Source of the DNA: an uncultured Collinsella sp.
GTDB taxonomy: Bacteria > Actinomycetota > Coriobacteriia > Coriobacteriales > Coriobacteriaceae
DNA: 64,000 bases
Assembly (NCBI GenBank): GCA_900546455.1
Contig: URCS01000001.1
Location: 1 to 64,000, forward strand
Direction: 5' to 3'
Of this stretch, positions 54,924-62,760 are shown piece by piece. How positions within the stretch are numbered: position 1 is the stretch's first letter; each line of letters starts with the position of its first letter. The notes beneath the pieces were generated by a model. That model was not told the DNA's origin. It made no database searches and worked only from the letters and a program-made list of their open reading frames with translations. A program made the position numbers and the translations under genes.

Positions 54924-54999
54924 GGGGCTATTTTAGCCACCCCGGCAGATAGCGCGAATGCTTTGGCGGAGTAACGGCCGGGGTAGCTAAAAAAGCCCC
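54924..54999. repeat. Long inverted repeat (23-bp arms)
   Basis: The arm at 54924-54946 begins GGGGCTATTTTAGC and matches the reverse complement of 54977-54999 at 21 of 23 positions, with a 30-base centre. It could be a bidirectional terminator, a REP-like dispersed repeat or a decayed mobile-element end. Only one copy is present in the window. Confidence 0.7.
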
Positions 55000-55205
55000 A
55001 TTACAGTTTGAGTCGTCCGAAAGGGCGGCTCCTTACTAGTTCTGGTAATACGATTGAGCCGTACCGATGGTCGCTGGCCGACCGCGACCGCGACGCGGCC
55101 TCCACCCGAGACCCCCATCTCGACACATAGCCCGTCATCCGACGAAAGCGCGCAGGTCGTCCTGTATAGGCGCATGGTGTCCCCCTCCGCCGCAAGAGGG
55201 AAACG

Positions 55206-55241
55206 AAAAAGCCCCTCTTTGCCACTACGGACAAAAGGGGC
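55206..55241 (-). terminator. Rho-independent terminator downstream of the ABC genes
   Basis: GCCCCTTTTG pairs with CAAAGAGGGGC on the minus strand (one mismatch) and is followed by TTTTTCG. It lies about 80 bases after the ABC ATPase remnant stop and closes the 57622-55320 unit. Confidence 0.8.
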
Positions 55242-55319
55242 CTCCCAGGGGAAACGTGTTACAAAGCCTTCTTTGCAGGACGATGAAGATCAGAAACCCA
55301 ACGTCGTACGCGTAGGGAC

Positions 55320-56019
55320 TTACCCAACACCCACGCCATTTCGATCTTCTGGGCCTTCAACGCCACGTCCCGATAAGCATCCGGGCATCGGAATGACCTC
55401 GTCGCAAGCCGCAAGCATCTCTTCGTCATGAGTGACAACAATTACAATATGGTCTCTCTTAACCTCATGAAGCAATTTAATTAGCGCGCTCCGGCTCTTC
55501 GCATCAAGCGCTGAAGTTGACTCAAGAAACAACATGACGTCCGGCGATTTCAACATCTGCCGCACAATTGCGATGTTCTGCTTCTCCCCGCCGGACACCC
55601 CTCCTTTCTTGCTGCCAAGCATCGCTGCCGCCCCGTTCTCCGCAGCGGCAATCATTTTGTCTAACCCCAATATGGCAAGCATCCGATTCAGTTTGTCGGC
55701 CTCGAAATCATCAGAAAGCAGCGTAAGATTATCGAGGATCGTCCCCCCAACAATAGGGGGCTCTTGCTCCGTAATGCCAACTCGGCACCGCCGCAATGCG
55801 TATCGGTCGATGCGACGCTGTGATACCCCGTTGTAGAGGACGGCCCCTTCCGTGTTATCTGGATATAGACCCAATATCACTGACAGCAGCGAGCTCTTCC
55901 CCGAGCCATTTCTTCTTGCTTACTGTTTTTCTTATATTGTAACGATTTTCGATAAGAGGAAAGATTACTCCATGACGCGCAAGCCCGAACTCTAAGCGTT
56001 TCCCATCAGCATTGCCCAT
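55320..56019 (-). pseudogene. Second ABC transporter gene with internal deletion/frame disruption; ATPase part remains
   Basis: The open part (55320-55917) encodes an ABC ATPase from Walker A (NGSGKSSLL) through the signature SGGEKQNIA, Walker B VMLFLEST and an H-loop THDEEM. A stop codon lies just upstream of Walker A in this frame. In another frame a possible start at 56019 gives about 45 residues (MGNADGKRLEFGLARHG onward) that run into the ATPase region out of frame. A membrane domain, as in the neighbour, is missing. Walker B has Glu-Ser-Thr in place of Asp-Glu-Pro-Thr, a further sign of decay. It would be the partner of the exporter gene upstream, whose stop overlaps this start. Confidence 0.7.
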
Positions 56020-57622
56020 TTTTCGGATCGAAATCCAAATCCAGCTTCCTATCGCATGCTGAAATCAAATCCTGATCATGGCTTACAACAAGAATTAGCT
56101 GATCGAAGGGATTTCGATGAATATACTCCGTGAACTCCCGACGGCTTTCTTCATCTAAATCGTTCGTTGGTTCATCGAACACAAGCACTTCCGGCTGCCT
56201 GCGAAGTGCTGCGAATATCCTTAGCTTTCGATACTCTCCACCAGAAAGGTCTCTACAATTCTTGCCTTTTAACGATTCGACGGTTCGATAGAAACTCGGC
56301 ACAAGCTCTCGGAGGTTTTCGCTCGATCCCCGAATCGACGTCCTCTCAAGGTAATTCTCCACCGTTTCGTTCGGAATAAAGAGCTTTTGCGGGCACACCG
56401 CAAACAGGTCCCGTCGGATCGTCTCCATATCGAGCTCTTCATATGGCACCGACCCCAAAGCCCGATGTCCCCCAGCAGAATATAGTCCAAGGAGCACCTT
56501 CAGAAACGTGCTTTTTCCGCATCCGTTCGGCCCGGTAATGGCATAGGTTTTTCCTTCCTCCACCTCCACGGAGAGGTCGCGGTATAAGTAGGGCTTTCCC
56601 GCGTATCGGTACGCGATGTTGGACAACGATATGCTCTCCACGTGCCCAACCGTGAGGGTGCCGCGGTCCTCGGCGTCCTCCGTCAGAGCCCCCAATCGGT
56701 CGAACGAGGCCCTTGCGTCCTGATACGATTTGAAATAATTCAAAAAATACTTGAAGCATCCGAACGCCATCGAGTAATACGAGTTCACCATTGTGAACTC
56801 GCCTAAGCTCATTCTTCCGCTCAATATTTCCATCCCGGAGATCACGAGCAGTGCCCCCCGAAACACAGACGAGATCAGGCCGTCGCTTGATGTGGCCAGA
56901 TTCGAGACCCTACTTGCTTTCATGTAAATCGGGTAGTACCCCTCGAATACCCCTTTGAGCGTCCGAGCGCTCTGGTTATATGCGCCATCGCACTTAATGT
57001 CAAACAACTGCGACAGCTCGCCGCTCACGGACGCGAAAAGCTTACTCAAACCCTCCTTGTTCGCAAGCGAACTGTTGTACAACGGCTTTTTCAACGCCCT
57101 GAATAAAATGAAGTACGCAACAAGCGAACATGCACTTAACACCAGGAACACCGGATTAATCGAAAACAGGATGATGCATATCAACACAACCAGAACGATG
57201 TTAAGCCCGATCGTCAGGAAGTTGTTCACGACAAACGATGACACCGCATTCGAATCCGCATACACCCTCTGCGTTGTATAGGATGGATCCGCCTGCTCCC
57301 CCTTTTCCAGGGGCCCCCGTTCAAACGACTCACACGTGGTCCCCATCAGTCTCGTCGTCATCTCCAAGATGACGCGCGATACGTTCACACCCATCGCATA
57401 CGACATGAAGGAGGCCGATATCCCTATGCCCGCAACAAAGGCCGCAAACCACACGACGCGAGATGGATCCCTATTCGTCACGAGAAAGTCTACAAACCCA
57501 CCGTTTAAGGCGGGCATGACGCACGAGAGAGCAAAATTCACCAGCATGAGAATCACGAAAAGCCGTGACCCTTTACACCGAAACAACTCGTGAACCGTCT
57601 TCTTAAACATGCCAGCTCCCAT
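56006..57622 (-). CDS. ABC exporter, fused membrane and ATPase domains
   Basis: The roughly 538-residue half-transporter has an N-terminal region with five to six hydrophobic segments (about 20-310). A C-terminal ATPase domain has Walker A GPNGCGKST, Q-loop CPQKLF and signature LSGGEYRKL. Walker B VLVFDEPTND and switch His VVSHDQD follow. Such transporters export peptides, lipids or drugs, commonly as dimers with a second half-transporter, here damaged. It diverges from a radical SAM peptide operon, so export of that peptide is the natural guess. Two ATGs (57622, 57610) are possible starts. Confidence 0.85.
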   Translation of the reverse strand: MGAGMFKKTVHELFRCKGSRLFVILMLVNFALSCVMPALNGGFVDFLVTNRDPSRVVWFAAFVAGIGISASFMSYAMGVNVSRVILEMTTRLMGTTCESFERGPLEKGEQADPSYTTQRVYADSNAVSSFVVNNFLTIGLNIVLVVLICIILFSINPVFLVLSACSLVAYFILFRALKKPLYNSSLANKEGLSKLFASVSGELSQLFDIKCDGAYNQSARTLKGVFEGYYPIYMKASRVSNLATSSDGLISSVFRGALLVISGMEILSGRMSLGEFTMVNSYYSMAFGCFKYFLNYFKSYQDARASFDRLGALTEDAEDRGTLTVGHVESISLSNIAYRYAGKPYLYRDLSVEVEEGKTYAITGPNGCGKSTFLKVLLGLYSAGGHRALGSVPYEELDMETIRRDLFAVCPQKLFIPNETVENYLERTSIRGSSENLRELVPSFYRTVESLKGKNCRDLSGGEYRKLRIFAALRRQPEVLVFDEPTNDLDEESRREFTEYIHRNPFDQLILVVSHDQDLISACDRKLDLDFDPKNGQC

Positions 57623-57706
57623 CAAGCGGCCTTTTATCCAAAACTGAATTTGCTCGCCGCTTAATCGCTCCCATATATCCCTTGTTGTTAATCCTTGCTC
57701 AAGACA

Positions 57707-58066
57707 TTATCTCGGGTTGCGGTGCCCAGGATTCCATTTCACCTTTATATACATACGAATAAGCCCCCTATTTGCATAGGCAAGCGCGGCGATTATAACA
57801 GCAGCCACCATCAGACCGAGAATAGCCCTTTTGTCCGGAAAAAGGGACGAGAGAAAAAGGCATATTGCGGAGAAAACTATAGACGCCCCCACCACTCGGT
57901 TTGCGCCTAGAGACTCGGCCGTCCGCTTTGCCTCCTCTAAACGCTCTCCCGATAGCAATGACATTCCGGCAAGCAATCCCGTGAGCTTGCCTCGATATAT
58001 CATTATTCCGAACAACAGCAGCAGGCATGACCCCACCATTGAAACCACAACGTCCGACATCGCCAT
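57707..58066 (-). CDS. Small membrane protein, DUF3784-like
   Basis: The roughly 119-residue product has three hydrophobic segments. The first is followed by YRGKLTGLLAGMSLLSGER, resembling the DUF3784 pattern (Gly-Lys-Leu-x-x-Leu-x-Ala-Gly-tyr). The function of this family is unknown. It is the first gene of the minus-strand side of the divergent cluster. Start choice between ATGs at 58066 and 58060 is open. DUF3784 proteins are often found with ABC exporters and peptide immunity genes, but no direct role is shown here. Confidence 0.65.
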   Translation of the reverse strand: MAMSDVVVSMVGSCLLLLFGIMIYRGKLTGLLAGMSLLSGERLEEAKRTAESLGANRVVGASIVFSAICLFLSSLFPDKRAILGLMVAAVIIAALAYANRGLIRMYIKVKWNPGHRNPR

Positions 58067-58105
58067 CACTCCAGTCCACTCCTTCAATACCAGCCCTATC
58101 GACAA

Positions 58106-58236
58106 ACATCAAAACTTTTTTTAACCTAATATTGTATATCGATATAAATATATTCTTTTATATATCGTTTCGATTTGTGATATTTTATCGAACGAGTTGC
58201 TATTCGAGGAAGATAGGCCACAACCAAAGGAGATCA
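58106..58236. promoter_or_regulatory. AT-rich divergent promoter region of the RiPP-like cluster
   Basis: The gap between the two divergent units is strongly AT-rich. It contains a perfect palindrome TATATCGATATA (58135-58146) and a wider inverted arrangement CGATATA...TATATCG. Several -10-like boxes occur on both strands. The plus-strand gene has AAGGAG six bases before its ATG. A shared control site is likely; the regulator is not visible. Confidence 0.55.
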
Positions 58237-59130
58237 ATGGAATCCATGAATGTTTGGAGCGCGCAAATCTCATCATTGCCTGGAGTCATCCCTATCCCCC
58301 TCGACCCAAGCTACCTTCGCAGTGAACCAAATAACCGCCTGAGCGTCCTAAGCTCAGATGGGAAACAAATCTATACGATCCTCAACAGGGTCGCTAAAGA
58401 GATTCTTGACTTATGCGACGGCACCTGCGATTTGCCCAAAATTCTCCGTCTGTTCCAAGAAAAATACCCAGATCAACCGCGCGAGACGCTAGCGCATGAC
58501 CTGGCCCAAACCCTGCATAGCCTGACCGTAAACTGTCTTATCGTTTGGAAGAAAGAAGGGAGATATATGAACGACCCTTTCGGCTCCGATTACCTAACAT
58601 CGGTGAATCCCGACGAGCTGCTTATTCTCGCGGACGCGAGCAGGTTTGCTGAAATCGAAGAGGCGGCTGCAAAATCCCTCTCTGCAAAACAGTCCAAAAA
58701 TGGCAATAGGATCTATTTCTCTGAGTTCGACGTTGAGCCCGAATTGGAGAACTTTCTGGTTCTTCGCCAAAGGCTCTTTTCCTTTACCCATGATTATTTT
58801 CTACTCACGAGCCAGTCCGGAGAAATTAATGGATTGATAATATGCGAGCCGGCCACTAATCCCGCCGGCCGCAGCGTCATCATCAAATTTATCTCATGCA
58901 GCTCCACGCTGCTTGCCGGTGTGCTCGACCGCCTTGCGGAATACTACGGATCTTCCGCTCCCAAAGCCTACCGCGCGCTCAGAATTGACGCGCCTGATTC
59001 CACCCCAATCGCCGAACAACTTGACCATTCCGACCAGCGCCTTGGCTTTTCCTTAGTCGGCACCCTGCCCAATGAGCTCGACTCGGGCGACGTCAAGCTG
59101 TTTGTTCGCCCGCTCGATAAGAAGCAATAA
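58237..59130 (+). CDS. PqqD-like RiPP recognition element protein with an extra C-terminal domain
   Basis: The 297-residue protein has an N-terminal PqqD-like domain (about 22-105): paired beta strands around NNRLSVLSSDGKQIYTILN, then helices through CDLPKILRLFQEKYPD and a final HSLTVNCLIVWKK. PqqD domains bind leader peptides for radical SAM RiPP enzymes. The rest (about 115-297) is an alpha/beta domain with a faint acyltransferase-like look (LRQRLFSF, LLTSQSGEINGLI, DRLAEYYG). It is not assigned. The stop overlaps the radical SAM start (TAATG). The longer frame before 58237 is AT-rich and unlike protein. Confidence 0.75.
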   Translation: MESMNVWSAQISSLPGVIPIPLDPSYLRSEPNNRLSVLSSDGKQIYTILNRVAKEILDLCDGTCDLPKILRLFQEKYPDQPRETLAHDLAQTLHSLTVNCLIVWKKEGRYMNDPFGSDYLTSVNPDELLILADASRFAEIEEAAAKSLSAKQSKNGNRIYFSEFDVEPELENFLVLRQRLFSFTHDYFLLTSQSGEINGLIICEPATNPAGRSVIIKFISCSSTLLAGVLDRLAEYYGSSAPKAYRALRIDAPDSTPIAEQLDHSDQRLGFSLVGTLPNELDSGDVKLFVRPLDKKQ

Positions 59131-60176
59131 TGAGCATGCCGGCAATAATCGGAGCGCCCCACAGCGTTGCGCTCGACATTACAAACAAATGCAACCTTCG
59201 TTGTCTACACTGCTTCAACAACAGTGGAGAAAACGATGTCGTCGCGAACGAATTATCCGACAACGAAGTCCTCGAACTCGTCGACTCGATTTGTCAAATG
59301 CACCCCTTTAGCTTCTGCTTCTGCGGAGGCGAGACCCTCCTGCGAAAGGATCTTGTCATCGAGTCCTTGCGGCGGCTCAGCGCATCTGGCGTCAAATGCA
59401 ACCTCGTGTCAAACGGTCTGCTCGCAAACTCAAATACTTTGCATGAGCTCGAACGCGCCGGTTTAAACGGCATACAGTTTAGCCTCGATGGCCTACGCGA
59501 TTCTCACGAACATATGCGAGGACTCTCGGGATTATACGACCGGGTGCTCGACGCCATCGATATCACGCTGAACGAAACCTCACTGCACCTTTCAATTGCC
59601 TTTTGTCCGACATCGTTCAATGTCGACGATTTCAAACCAGTTTGCACGATGCTTCGAGACAAGCTGAAATCGTCGGGTAGAACTGACCGAATTGACCTTA
59701 GAGTTCAGCCGCTCATGCTCCTCGGTAGAGCCCGAAGAAACCGCACGATTCGCCCTTCGAATAATCAATACCGTCGGCTAGTCAACACGATCAATGACCT
59801 TCGATACGATCCGGACTATCGAGGCTATTTCATGCTTGAGTGGGGCGACCCCATCGACCACTTGGTCAGATTCCCTCAACTGCAAATGCAATTTGACCAA
59901 GTGGCCATCCACGCCAATGGCGATATCGTCGCATCCCCCTATATACCTCTCATCATCGGAAACGTTCGCAAACACAGCCTTCAGGAATACTACGATGCCG
60001 GAATGGCAACCGTTTGGGATAAGCCCGTTGTTACCGCGTTGGCCAATCGTATGCACTCGATTGACGAGATGGAAGAGATCTCATCGTTGATTGCAGACAT
60101 CAATATGGACGGCGACCTCTATATCGACCTGATCGACGATGATCTAGGCGACCTGAGCGTCCTGTCACAATTCTAA
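59130..60176 (+). CDS. Radical SAM peptide-modifying enzyme
   Basis: The 348-residue product carries the radical SAM cluster motif CNLRCLHC with Cys21, Cys25 and Cys28. A GGE motif (CGGETLL) for SAM binding and a partial TIM barrel follow. No C-terminal SPASM cysteine cluster is seen, so it probably has one FeS cluster. Peptide epimerases and some cyclophane-forming enzymes share this simple architecture; the reaction is unknown. It is translationally coupled to the recognition protein upstream and lies 12 bases before the precursor gene. Confidence 0.85.
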   Translation: MSMPAIIGAPHSVALDITNKCNLRCLHCFNNSGENDVVANELSDNEVLELVDSICQMHPFSFCFCGGETLLRKDLVIESLRRLSASGVKCNLVSNGLLANSNTLHELERAGLNGIQFSLDGLRDSHEHMRGLSGLYDRVLDAIDITLNETSLHLSIAFCPTSFNVDDFKPVCTMLRDKLKSSGRTDRIDLRVQPLMLLGRARRNRTIRPSNNQYRRLVNTINDLRYDPDYRGYFMLEWGDPIDHLVRFPQLQMQFDQVAIHANGDIVASPYIPLIIGNVRKHSLQEYYDAGMATVWDKPVVTALANRMHSIDEMEEISSLIADINMDGDLYIDLIDDDLGDLSVLSQF

Positions 60177-60188
60177 GGAGATGTTCCC

Positions 60189-60371
60189 ATGTATGAGACC
60201 CCAGAAGTAGAGAAGATGGATTCCAAAACCGGCCCCGTTCCCGTTGTGGTCAACTTTGCAGCCGTCGTGGATAACGTAGTCGCAGCCGTCTATGATGCCG
60301 TCGTTGCGGCCTACGCATTCTGGTACTCGGCAGACAACGACGGCACCGGGACGAGTGCAGCACAGAACTAG
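60189..60371 (+). CDS. Candidate RiPP precursor peptide
   Basis: The 60-residue peptide has a leader-like start MYETPEVEKMD, with the YxxP motif that PqqD-type recognition domains bind in lasso and related systems. A Val/Ala/aromatic core (about 17-46) and a Ser/Thr/Gly/Asn tail follow. The core shows a seven-residue period: N22, N29, D36 and D28, Y35, Y42. It has no cysteine, so a sactipeptide or lanthipeptide is unlikely. AAGGAG lies eight bases before the ATG, directly after the radical SAM gene. A perfect GC hairpin follows. Confidence 0.75.
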   Translation: MYETPEVEKMDSKTGPVPVVVNFAAVVDNVVAAVYDAVVAAYAFWYSADNDGTGTSAAQN

Positions 60372-60952
60372 TCGCCGGCTCATCGAGCAATCGCCTCGCC
60401 TATCACTGCATGCGATTGACTGCGCAGCCCCAGCCAACGCCCAAAGCGCCTTGAAGAGCTGCTTGTAACATTCGTTCATTCAACAGCGAGATCTCTTCAC
60501 CATTCTCGGCCGGCCCGACAGATCGACACATCAGTCGGGCCGGCCAGACTTATACAACGCGGCGACTCCGCTCACGCCACCCCCCCCCCGAAACTCACGC
60601 TGTCATCACACGGGCAATCAACAGTGAATCCTGTTATGCGACATGGGCAAACGGCCACGTGCGCGATTAAAACGAATTCACTTAACAGACTTCAAGAATG
60701 CTTTAGCACCGCAGGATGGCCATACGCGGAGCGCGGCACGCATAAGCCAAAAGCGGCATTAAAAGCCATCCCCTTCCCTGCTGAATGCGCGTCCTAGCCC
60801 ATCAACCGGTCGGACCATCGCGAAGATGATCCGTGCTTCCATACTGCAATGCGATATCAAGCATCACGAATAGTCCCCGCCCAACGGGGTTCTCCCCTCC
60901 GCAGGCGTTTCGGAACCCGCCCCCATCCCAAATTCCCACGCAGCGGCCGCGT
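60372..60952. other. Gene-free 581-base region after the precursor
   Basis: It contains the hairpin 60508-60545, a run of ten C residues (60580-60589) and mostly unstructured sequence. One short plus-strand frame of about 51 codons starts at 60645 but has no ribosome site or family resemblance. No second precursor could be supported. Confidence 0.55.
60508..60545 (+). terminator. GC hairpin after the RiPP-like operon
   Basis: GGCCGGCCCGAC pairs perfectly with GTCGGGCCGGCC around a 14-base loop. Only AGACTTATAC follows on the plus strand, so the T run is poor. It likely ends or protects the operon transcript about 135 bases after the precursor stop. Confidence 0.55.
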
Positions 60953-61441
60953 TCACCGCCGCCGCGGGGGCCCTAGCTCCCCCGCGGCGCGGGCACGGGC
61001 GGCGAGGTCGGATGTGAAAGCCGGACCGCAGAGGTATCGAGCGCACGCGGCCAGGGCCTCGAGGGCGCCTGGCGGGTAGGGAGATCCGAGCATGAGGCAG
61101 GACAACGCGCAGGCCCGCAAAAGGTTCACGAGCTCCCCCGCGACGCGGCAGACCCTCGGCTGCCCCTCGTAAAGGATGCAGAAGACACGGTCGAGGTCCG
61201 ACGGTTCGACCAGGCTGTACCGGCAGTCCGCGTACAGTGCGCAGCCCCTCCCGCGCGGGTCGCCGTCCGAGTCCTCATCCGGCTCATGATGGCGCACCTC
61301 GACCCAAAGGCCCTCCAACACATCGTCGAACCCGAAATCGAGCTCCGCCTGGACGCTCTCGCCGAACGCATCGCCCAGGGCGAGCTCCGGCACCTTCGTC
61401 ACACGGCCGTCCAGCCACTCAATCTCTGTCATCGCGCGCAT
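60953..61441 (-). CDS. Hypothetical protein, GC-rich
   Basis: The 162-residue product starts MRAMTEIEWLDGRVTKVPEL and is not recognised. It has an acidic middle (HHEPDEDSDGDPRG), a YADCRYSL stretch, and a hydrophobic Cys/Leu region near 115-150 that is not clearly a membrane helix. N-terminal residues suggest a DUF2442-like start (W-x-DG-x-V-x-x-x-P), but length differs. GGAAGGGG lies eight bases before the ATG at 61441. The coding region is much more GC-rich than the genes on either side, suggesting a different origin. Confidence 0.55.
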   Translation of the reverse strand: MRAMTEIEWLDGRVTKVPELALGDAFGESVQAELDFGFDDVLEGLWVEVRHHEPDEDSDGDPRGRGCALYADCRYSLVEPSDLDRVFCILYEGQPRVCRVAGELVNLLRACALSCLMLGSPYPPGALEALAACARYLCGPAFTSDLAARARAAGELGPPRRR

Positions 61442-61935
61442 GGTCCAAGCCCCTTCCGACACGGGATTGTCAGCTCAACCCGACCCTTACCCATACGGAC
61501 GAACATAACTCGCCAGGGGAAGCCCCTGAAGGCCGTGCGCCACAACATGAGGCCGAATCCGCCCCCGGCTGGACAGGCCAACAACGAAGGAGCACACGGA
61601 ACCGGCGCGGCGTTACAACCGTCCCGGCAAGCGTGTCACTTGGCCAAGTCATGATGCCGACAAACCCGGAAATGCTCCAACGGAGCGCCGAACGAGGGTA
61701 ACAATATAAAGCCGTGCAACACGCGTTGGACGACCAGAACAACCCAAACAAAGGCCTGCCGGTCCCACCTTCAAGCCCAATAGCAAAATGTGCATCAGCG
61801 GATTTGCAGCGATACAAGTCTCAACCATCACACCGCAGCGCGCCTAGTCCCACTCATCCTACTGCAAATGTCCCAGAACGAGAAAACGACCAGCTTAACA
61901 TGCCACCCTTTATATCCGCACGCGCGTAATTCAAC
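61442..61935. other. Gene-free region of about 490 bases
   Basis: No frame on either strand has both a ribosome site and protein-like composition. No tRNA, repeat or terminator was recognised. Sequence becomes more AT-rich toward 61900. Confidence 0.5.
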
Positions 61936-62562
61936 TCATAAGGACCGGCTATCCCTTACCTGTGACACAATCTCAAACGCACAGAACAGAATCATCAGTC
62001 CAATCATCGCATAAGAGGCAGCCGAACCTTCAAGCACTATTCCACAAAGAACAATCTCCGCGCCGCCAATAAGAACTGTTATCAGGCGCTCTGCCTTTTT
62101 GCTCTCGCCGCTCGCATAAAAAGGCGGCAAAGCGCACAAGATCACATATAGCCCGGGAAGGGAATACAGGATCGATAGTCCAAGCCCCCCATCAACCGCA
62201 GTGTTTTGCGTAAGAATCAACTGAACCCAAACGGCAATTATCACTGAGCAGGTTGTCGATAAAAGAAGACTAGAAATATAGCACGCAACAAAGTCCCGTC
62301 GCATTCGAACAGAGAAATCCGCGAACTCTCTTCGCCGCGTGGAAACAATAAGGTACACAGAAATTGCAATAGAACCAATCAGAGAAAACAGCGGAACAAC
62401 CAGCAATTCAAGCTTATTACCCCATCGATCAACCACACCCCCACTCCAATGAGCGGGAATTGTATCAGGGAGGACTGACCAAGCCGCCCATAGAATCAGA
62501 AATGGAAGAATAGAGAGGATGAAAGATGATAACACTGCAGTAATTTTTTTTGAGGCTCTCAT
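61936..62562 (-). CDS. DUF1648-containing membrane protein
   Basis: The 208-residue product has six hydrophobic segments. The first loop contains LPDTIPAHWSGGVVDRWGNK, the DUF1648 signature also seen in SdpI-like immunity proteins. In SdpI the domain forms part of a membrane protein giving immunity to a secreted toxin, with an ArsR repressor next to it; no such gene is visible here. AAGGAG lies 11 bases before the ATG at 62562. A palindrome at 62622-62639 covers the presumed promoter. Position between two peptide systems fits an immunity role, but this is inference. Confidence 0.7.
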   Translation of the reverse strand: MRASKKITAVLSSFILSILPFLILWAAWSVLPDTIPAHWSGGVVDRWGNKLELLVVPLFSLIGSIAISVYLIVSTRRREFADFSVRMRRDFVACYISSLLLSTTCSVIIAVWVQLILTQNTAVDGGLGLSILYSLPGLYVILCALPPFYASGESKKAERLITVLIGGAEIVLCGIVLEGSAASYAMIGLMILFCAFEIVSQVRDSRSL

Positions 62563-62621
62563 CGATTCCGCGTCTCCTTGCGCACCCACATTCCACTCCG
62601 CCTTAAATCAAGTATAAATAA

Positions 62622-62639
62622 AAACTTGAATGCAAGTTT
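62622..62639. promoter_or_regulatory. Palindrome in the promoter region of the DUF1648 gene
   Basis: AAACTTG-AATG-CAAGTTT is a perfect 7+4+7 palindrome, 60 bases upstream of the DUF1648 gene and 120 bases before the divergent Asn-repeat gene. TATACT and similar boxes lie next to it on the minus strand. It could regulate either unit. Confidence 0.5.
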
Positions 62640-62760
62640 GTTTTGATTAGTATGGAAACTATATCCATTTAGTTCTAATTTGTTCGTAGTATCAAATCGA
62701 TACCGACACTAGCATGACGTAGTCTTTCAAGACAGCTATTCAACATTGGAGGTCACCGCT

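Larger units (their letters stand above)
54574..55319. other. Gene-free 746-base region: ppdK control region, long inverted repeat and an ABC-side terminator
   Basis: The stretch contains the ppdK upstream sequence with the palindrome at 54793-54810 and AT-rich DNA to about 54910. A 76-base inverted repeat lies at 54924-54999. A GC-rich block (about 55050-55190) follows, and a terminator at 55206-55241. Several frames are open in the GC-rich block, but none has a ribosome site or family resemblance. Composition shifts here from the housekeeping region to the accessory region. Confidence 0.6.

Noticed and set aside
55050..55431. Open frames in the GC-rich block after ppdK
   Set aside because: Both strands give Arg/Ser/Pro-rich translations without a ribosome site or recognisable motifs.
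60189..60371. Sactipeptide or lanthipeptide assignment of the 60-residue precursor
   Set aside because: It has no cysteine, and the radical SAM enzyme lacks visible auxiliary cluster motifs of sactisynthases.
60645..60800. 51-codon plus-strand frame as an additional precursor
   Set aside because: No ribosome site, no leader-like motif and no repeat; separated from the operon by a hairpin.
61470..61817. 115-codon minus-strand frame in the gap before the DUF1648 gene
   Set aside because: Cys/Trp/Arg-rich translation without ribosome site; composition is not protein-like.
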